A stretch of 64,000 bases of DNA from Trinickia acidisoli (lineage in GTDB: Bacteria > Pseudomonadota > Gammaproteobacteria > Burkholderiales > Burkholderiaceae). The DNA lies in NCBI RefSeq assembly GCF_017315725.1, contig NZ_JAFLRG010000001.1:558001-622000 (forward strand). The letters run 5' to 3'. The notes beneath the pieces were generated by a model. It did no database searches. It saw only the letters and a list, made by a program, of their open reading frames with translations, and was not told the origin of the DNA. Below are positions 61,550-64,000 of this stretch, piece by piece; position 1 is the stretch's first letter; the number at the start of each line of letters is the position of its first letter. Position numbers and translations under genes: made by a program.

Positions 61550-62491
61550 TTGGAGTCCTATAACATTCTCGTGACAGGGGGCGCAGGCTACCTTGGGTCG
61601 ACACTGGTTCCGGATCTGCTCGCCGCAGGTCATCGGGTCACGGTGCTCGACAATTTCATGTACAAGCAGGCCAGCTTGAATCACGCTTGTCACTACGCTA
61701 ACTTCTCAATCGTGAAGGGCGACATTCGCTCCGAAAGCACGATGGCGAAGCTGATGAAAGAGGCGGACGTCGTTATCCCTCTTGCCGCGTTGGTCGGGGC
61801 GCCGCTTTGTAGCGCCGATCCCGTGGGTGCGACGACCATCAACCACGATGCGATCGAGATGATGCTCAGGTTGCTTTCCAAGCAGCAGATCGTCTTGATG
61901 CCGACGACCAATAGCGCCTATGGCAGTGGCGACGAAAACAACTTTTGCACGGAAGAATCCGAGCTGCGGCCGATTTCCCAGTACGCGATCGAAAAGGTAG
62001 CCATCGAGAGGGCGTTGATGGAGCATCCGTCGGCCATCAGCTTTCGGTTGGCGACCGTCTTCGGAATGTCTCCGAGAATGCGAATCGATCTGCTCGTCAA
62101 CGACTTCACATACCGAGCGGTCCATGATCGATTCGTCGTTCTGTTCGAGAGTCATTTCAAGCGAAATTATATTCATGTTCGGGATGTTTCAAGGGTGTTT
62201 CAGCACGGGCTGATTCATCACGAAGATATGACCGGGAAAATCTACAATGTTGGGCTCTCGGATGCCAACGTTTCCAAGAAAGAGCTGTGCGAGCGAATTA
62301 AACGGCAGTGCCCGGAGTTCGTGTATATCGAAGCTCCGGTCGGCAAGGATCCTGACCAGCGCAATTACATCGTATCGAACGCTAAAATCGAAGCGACCGG
62401 CTTCAAGCCCGAGTTTTCTCTCGACCGTGGCATCAGTGAACTCGTCAAAGGCTATACGATGGTCAAAAATACTCGCTACGGCAATGTCTGA
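61550..62491 (+). CDS. NAD-dependent sugar epimerase/dehydratase (extended SDR), 313 aa
   Basis: The Rossmann motif LVTGGAGYLGSTLVPDL starts at about residue 7, and the active site has TNSAYG and Tyr-x3-Lys in YAIEKVAIE. It resembles UDP/GDP-sugar 4-epimerase- or dehydratase-like proteins such as WcbJ-type epimerases, but the substrate cannot be set. No ATG fits the conserved start; TTG 61550, with a GGGGG run 7 nt upstream, places the Rossmann fold correctly. A longer frame from further upstream runs into hddC and is less likely. Confidence 0.78.
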   Translation: MESYNILVTGGAGYLGSTLVPDLLAAGHRVTVLDNFMYKQASLNHACHYANFSIVKGDIRSESTMAKLMKEADVVIPLAALVGAPLCSADPVGATTINHDAIEMMLRLLSKQQIVLMPTTNSAYGSGDENNFCTEESELRPISQYAIEKVAIERALMEHPSAISFRLATVFGMSPRMRIDLLVNDFTYRAVHDRFVVLFESHFKRNYIHVRDVSRVFQHGLIHHEDMTGKIYNVGLSDANVSKKELCERIKRQCPEFVYIEAPVGKDPDQRNYIVSNAKIEATGFKPEFSLDRGISELVKGYTMVKNTRYGNV

Positions 62492-62554
62492 AACGAGCAG
62501 GCACAATCAAGCCGTAGGAATGTTTGCCGCGGAACAGAAAGGGCCAATCTTCAG

Positions 62555-63796
62555 ATGGCAATGAATCCGTTCAGGATCGCAACGAAGCCCTTCAAGCCAG
62601 CGGCGCCGATCGCGTTTCTTTTCGTAGTCTTTTCTTTCTATCCCGCGATCGTACTCGTAGAGATCACGCACAAGGGCTCCTCGATTCGCCTGTACCATGT
62701 GTTGGCGCTTCTATGCTTGGGGCAACTCCTAATACGCAGACCGCTGTGCTTTCCTGCACGAGCGAAATTGATTTGGAGTTATTTCGCGGTCGCGCTGCTA
62801 TCCAATGGCTATGTTTATTGGCAGATTGGATTCAATAAGCAGTTCATTCAGTTGCCGTTTGCGGCTCTTACGTTTATTTTCGGGTTTCATCTGATTCGAT
62901 ATTTAGGCTGTGAGACGGTGTTGACTTATTTTAGAAAGGCTGCGAAGTTATATCTTGCCGTCGTTGCGATAAAAGCCATTCTGTATATTAATTTATTTCT
63001 TCGGGCGGCGGTCGTGGGGCAGGGGGCATTCTTTGATGTTCCGTGGGTTTCATCAGGCGGCCCAAATATCGAGGCTACGTTTTGTGGAATAGCGGCGATC
63101 TTTTTGCTCAAGGATAAGCGCTTTTGGGTGGCGTTGGCAGTTTCGATAGTCATATCCGTTCTATATCAAAGTCGATCGGGATTTATTGTCTGTGTCATGG
63201 CGGCGCTCTTCAAGTTTCATAAAAAGCCGAATTTGAAACAGTTGTTCGCGTCCCTACTGGTGCTCGGCCTGATTGCAGCGGTACTTGTCGATGTGTCCAC
63301 CGCTCAGGACAACATCGTCACTCGCTTCCTGTCCATCGGTTCCGAGCTGGACAACGACTCGGTTGGGCGCGCGCTGCTCTGGACCAATGGGGTCGAATTG
63401 CTGATGAACCACCCTTGGGGAAGCGGAATAGGGAACTCATTTAATTTGCTCGAAGGTCAAATAGGTCGAGCGCTGGTGGAAAACAATTTTCATAATATTT
63501 ACTTGCAGAACACAATAGACGGTGGTTTTCAATCCGGTGTTTTATTTGCGCTTCTGCTGATATCGACCATTAGGAAATCCTTGCGATCGAATAGCGGCGA
63601 GCATAAAGTGTTCGGCGTTGCACTTCTTGCGTACGCCGTAACAGGTTTTTTTCAATTCGTGGGATACGACGTGTTTGGCTGGCTAATGATCGGCATCTGC
63701 GCCACCTTGAACAGCGATCGAGAAATTTTGACCCCCCCGACGAAAATCGCTCATGACGAAATTTGTGACCGGAGGCCTTGGCCAAGCGTTGCCTAA
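62555..63796 (+). CDS. O-antigen polymerase/ligase-like membrane protein (Wzy/WaaL type), 413 aa
   Basis: A polytopic inner-membrane protein with about ten hydrophobic segments. A large loop near residues 255–330 contains GRALLWTNGVELLMNHPWG and GIGNSFN and a conserved His (NNFHNIYLQN), which match the Wzy_C/O-antigen ligase pattern. It should either polymerise repeat units or join them to lipid A core; sequence alone does not decide. The gene is visibly AT-richer than all neighbours, a common sign of transfer for wzy genes. ATG 62555 is used, with a second ATG two codons later. Confidence 0.8.
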   Translation: MAMNPFRIATKPFKPAAPIAFLFVVFSFYPAIVLVEITHKGSSIRLYHVLALLCLGQLLIRRPLCFPARAKLIWSYFAVALLSNGYVYWQIGFNKQFIQLPFAALTFIFGFHLIRYLGCETVLTYFRKAAKLYLAVVAIKAILYINLFLRAAVVGQGAFFDVPWVSSGGPNIEATFCGIAAIFLLKDKRFWVALAVSIVISVLYQSRSGFIVCVMAALFKFHKKPNLKQLFASLLVLGLIAAVLVDVSTAQDNIVTRFLSIGSELDNDSVGRALLWTNGVELLMNHPWGSGIGNSFNLLEGQIGRALVENNFHNIYLQNTIDGGFQSGVLFALLLISTIRKSLRSNSGEHKVFGVALLAYAVTGFFQFVGYDVFGWLMIGICATLNSDREILTPPTKIAHDEICDRRPWPSVA

Positions 63797-63885
63797 ACAA
63801 ACAGCTTGAATCGGTGGGTGAATTGAATGCACGGCTCGATTGAGTGCGCGATTTAAGGCGACTTTGAACGGATTGGAGCGGTCAA

Positions 63886-64000
63886 ATGAAGGTTAGCATC
63901 ATAGTGCCGACGCTAAGGGAAAAGCTGCTCGACGGTCTTCTGCGCTCGATAGATCTGGGGGCGCAAGGAGTGGAGCACGAAATCGTCGTCATCAGCCCAT
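63886..64000 (+). CDS. Glycosyltransferase family 2 (partial, N-terminal 38 codons)
   Basis: The frame opens at ATG 63886 with GGAGCGG upstream and leaves the window. The visible part MKVSIIVPTLREKLLDGLLR and HEIVVISP has the start and second beta strand of a GT-A family 2 fold. The acceptor and donor are unknown. It probably continues the polysaccharide operon. The 89 bp before it hold no gene. Confidence 0.75.
   Translation, partial: MKVSIIVPTLREKLLDGLLRSIDLGAQGVEHEIVVISP

Overview
The window is a 64 kb piece of a betaproteobacterial chromosome from the family Burkholderiaceae. The evidence is the 16S/23S sequence, the order rrs–tRNA-Ile(GAU)–tRNA-Ala(UGC)–rrl–rrf, the high GC content and the gene contexts (paaN, the dcw cluster, zapD/yacG beside coaE and pilD/C/B). 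A Trinickia- or Paraburkholderia-like organism fits best, but the genus cannot be fixed without a 16S comparison.

Layout. (1) 1–1.7 kb: a partial paaN gene and a divergent enoyl-CoA hydratase gene, with a palindromic operator candidate between them. (2) 1.8–7.6 kb: a complete rRNA operon with P1-type promoter, boxA sites, RNase III processing stems and a terminator. (3) 7.7–13.9 kb: an M20 amidohydrolase, a molybdopterin oxidoreductase, an acyl-CoA synthetase (FadD type) and the ubiquinone hydroxylase Coq7. (4) 14.1–33.3 kb: the whole dcw division and cell-wall cluster (mraZ-rsmH-ftsL-ftsI-murE-murF-mraY-murD-ftsW-murG-murC-ddlB-ftsQ-ftsA-ftsZ), then lpxC. Most genes overlap by ATGA. The promoter carries three MraZ-type repeats. 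(5) 33.3–46.3 kb: a DUF721 gene, secA, argJ, a DUF815 ATPase, a MutT-type Nudix gene, and on the other strand yacG, zapD, coaE, pilD, pilC, pilB and a CorC-type transporter gene. (6) 46.6–54.5 kb: one plus-strand module of a TonB-dependent receptor, private ExbB, ExbD and TonB, a secreted phosphoesterase of the alkaline phosphatase superfamily, and a two-component system. (7) 54.5–64 kb: an AT-rich regulatory segment, an RfaH-type antiterminator gene, and a polysaccharide operon whose leader carries an ops/JUMPstart-like element.

How the genes work together. The dcw block makes lipid II precursors and the divisome as one long transcription unit. The TonB module looks like a self-contained system that imports a substrate which the phosphoesterase trims outside the cytoplasm, under its own sensor. 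The polysaccharide operon encodes a GHMP heptose kinase (HddA type), a guanylyl/nucleotidyltransferase (HddC type), a GDP-fucose-synthase-type epimerase/reductase, a two-subunit transketolase, a PLP enzyme of the DegT fold whose catalytic lysine is replaced by histidine as in ColD, a second epimerase, a Wzy/ligase-type membrane protein and a glycosyltransferase that runs off the right edge. Together these suggest synthesis of an unusual nucleotide-linked, 3-deoxy and possibly branched or chain-extended sugar for a surface glycan. RfaH acting at the ops site is the likely elongation control. This is the most promising candidate for an undescribed system here.
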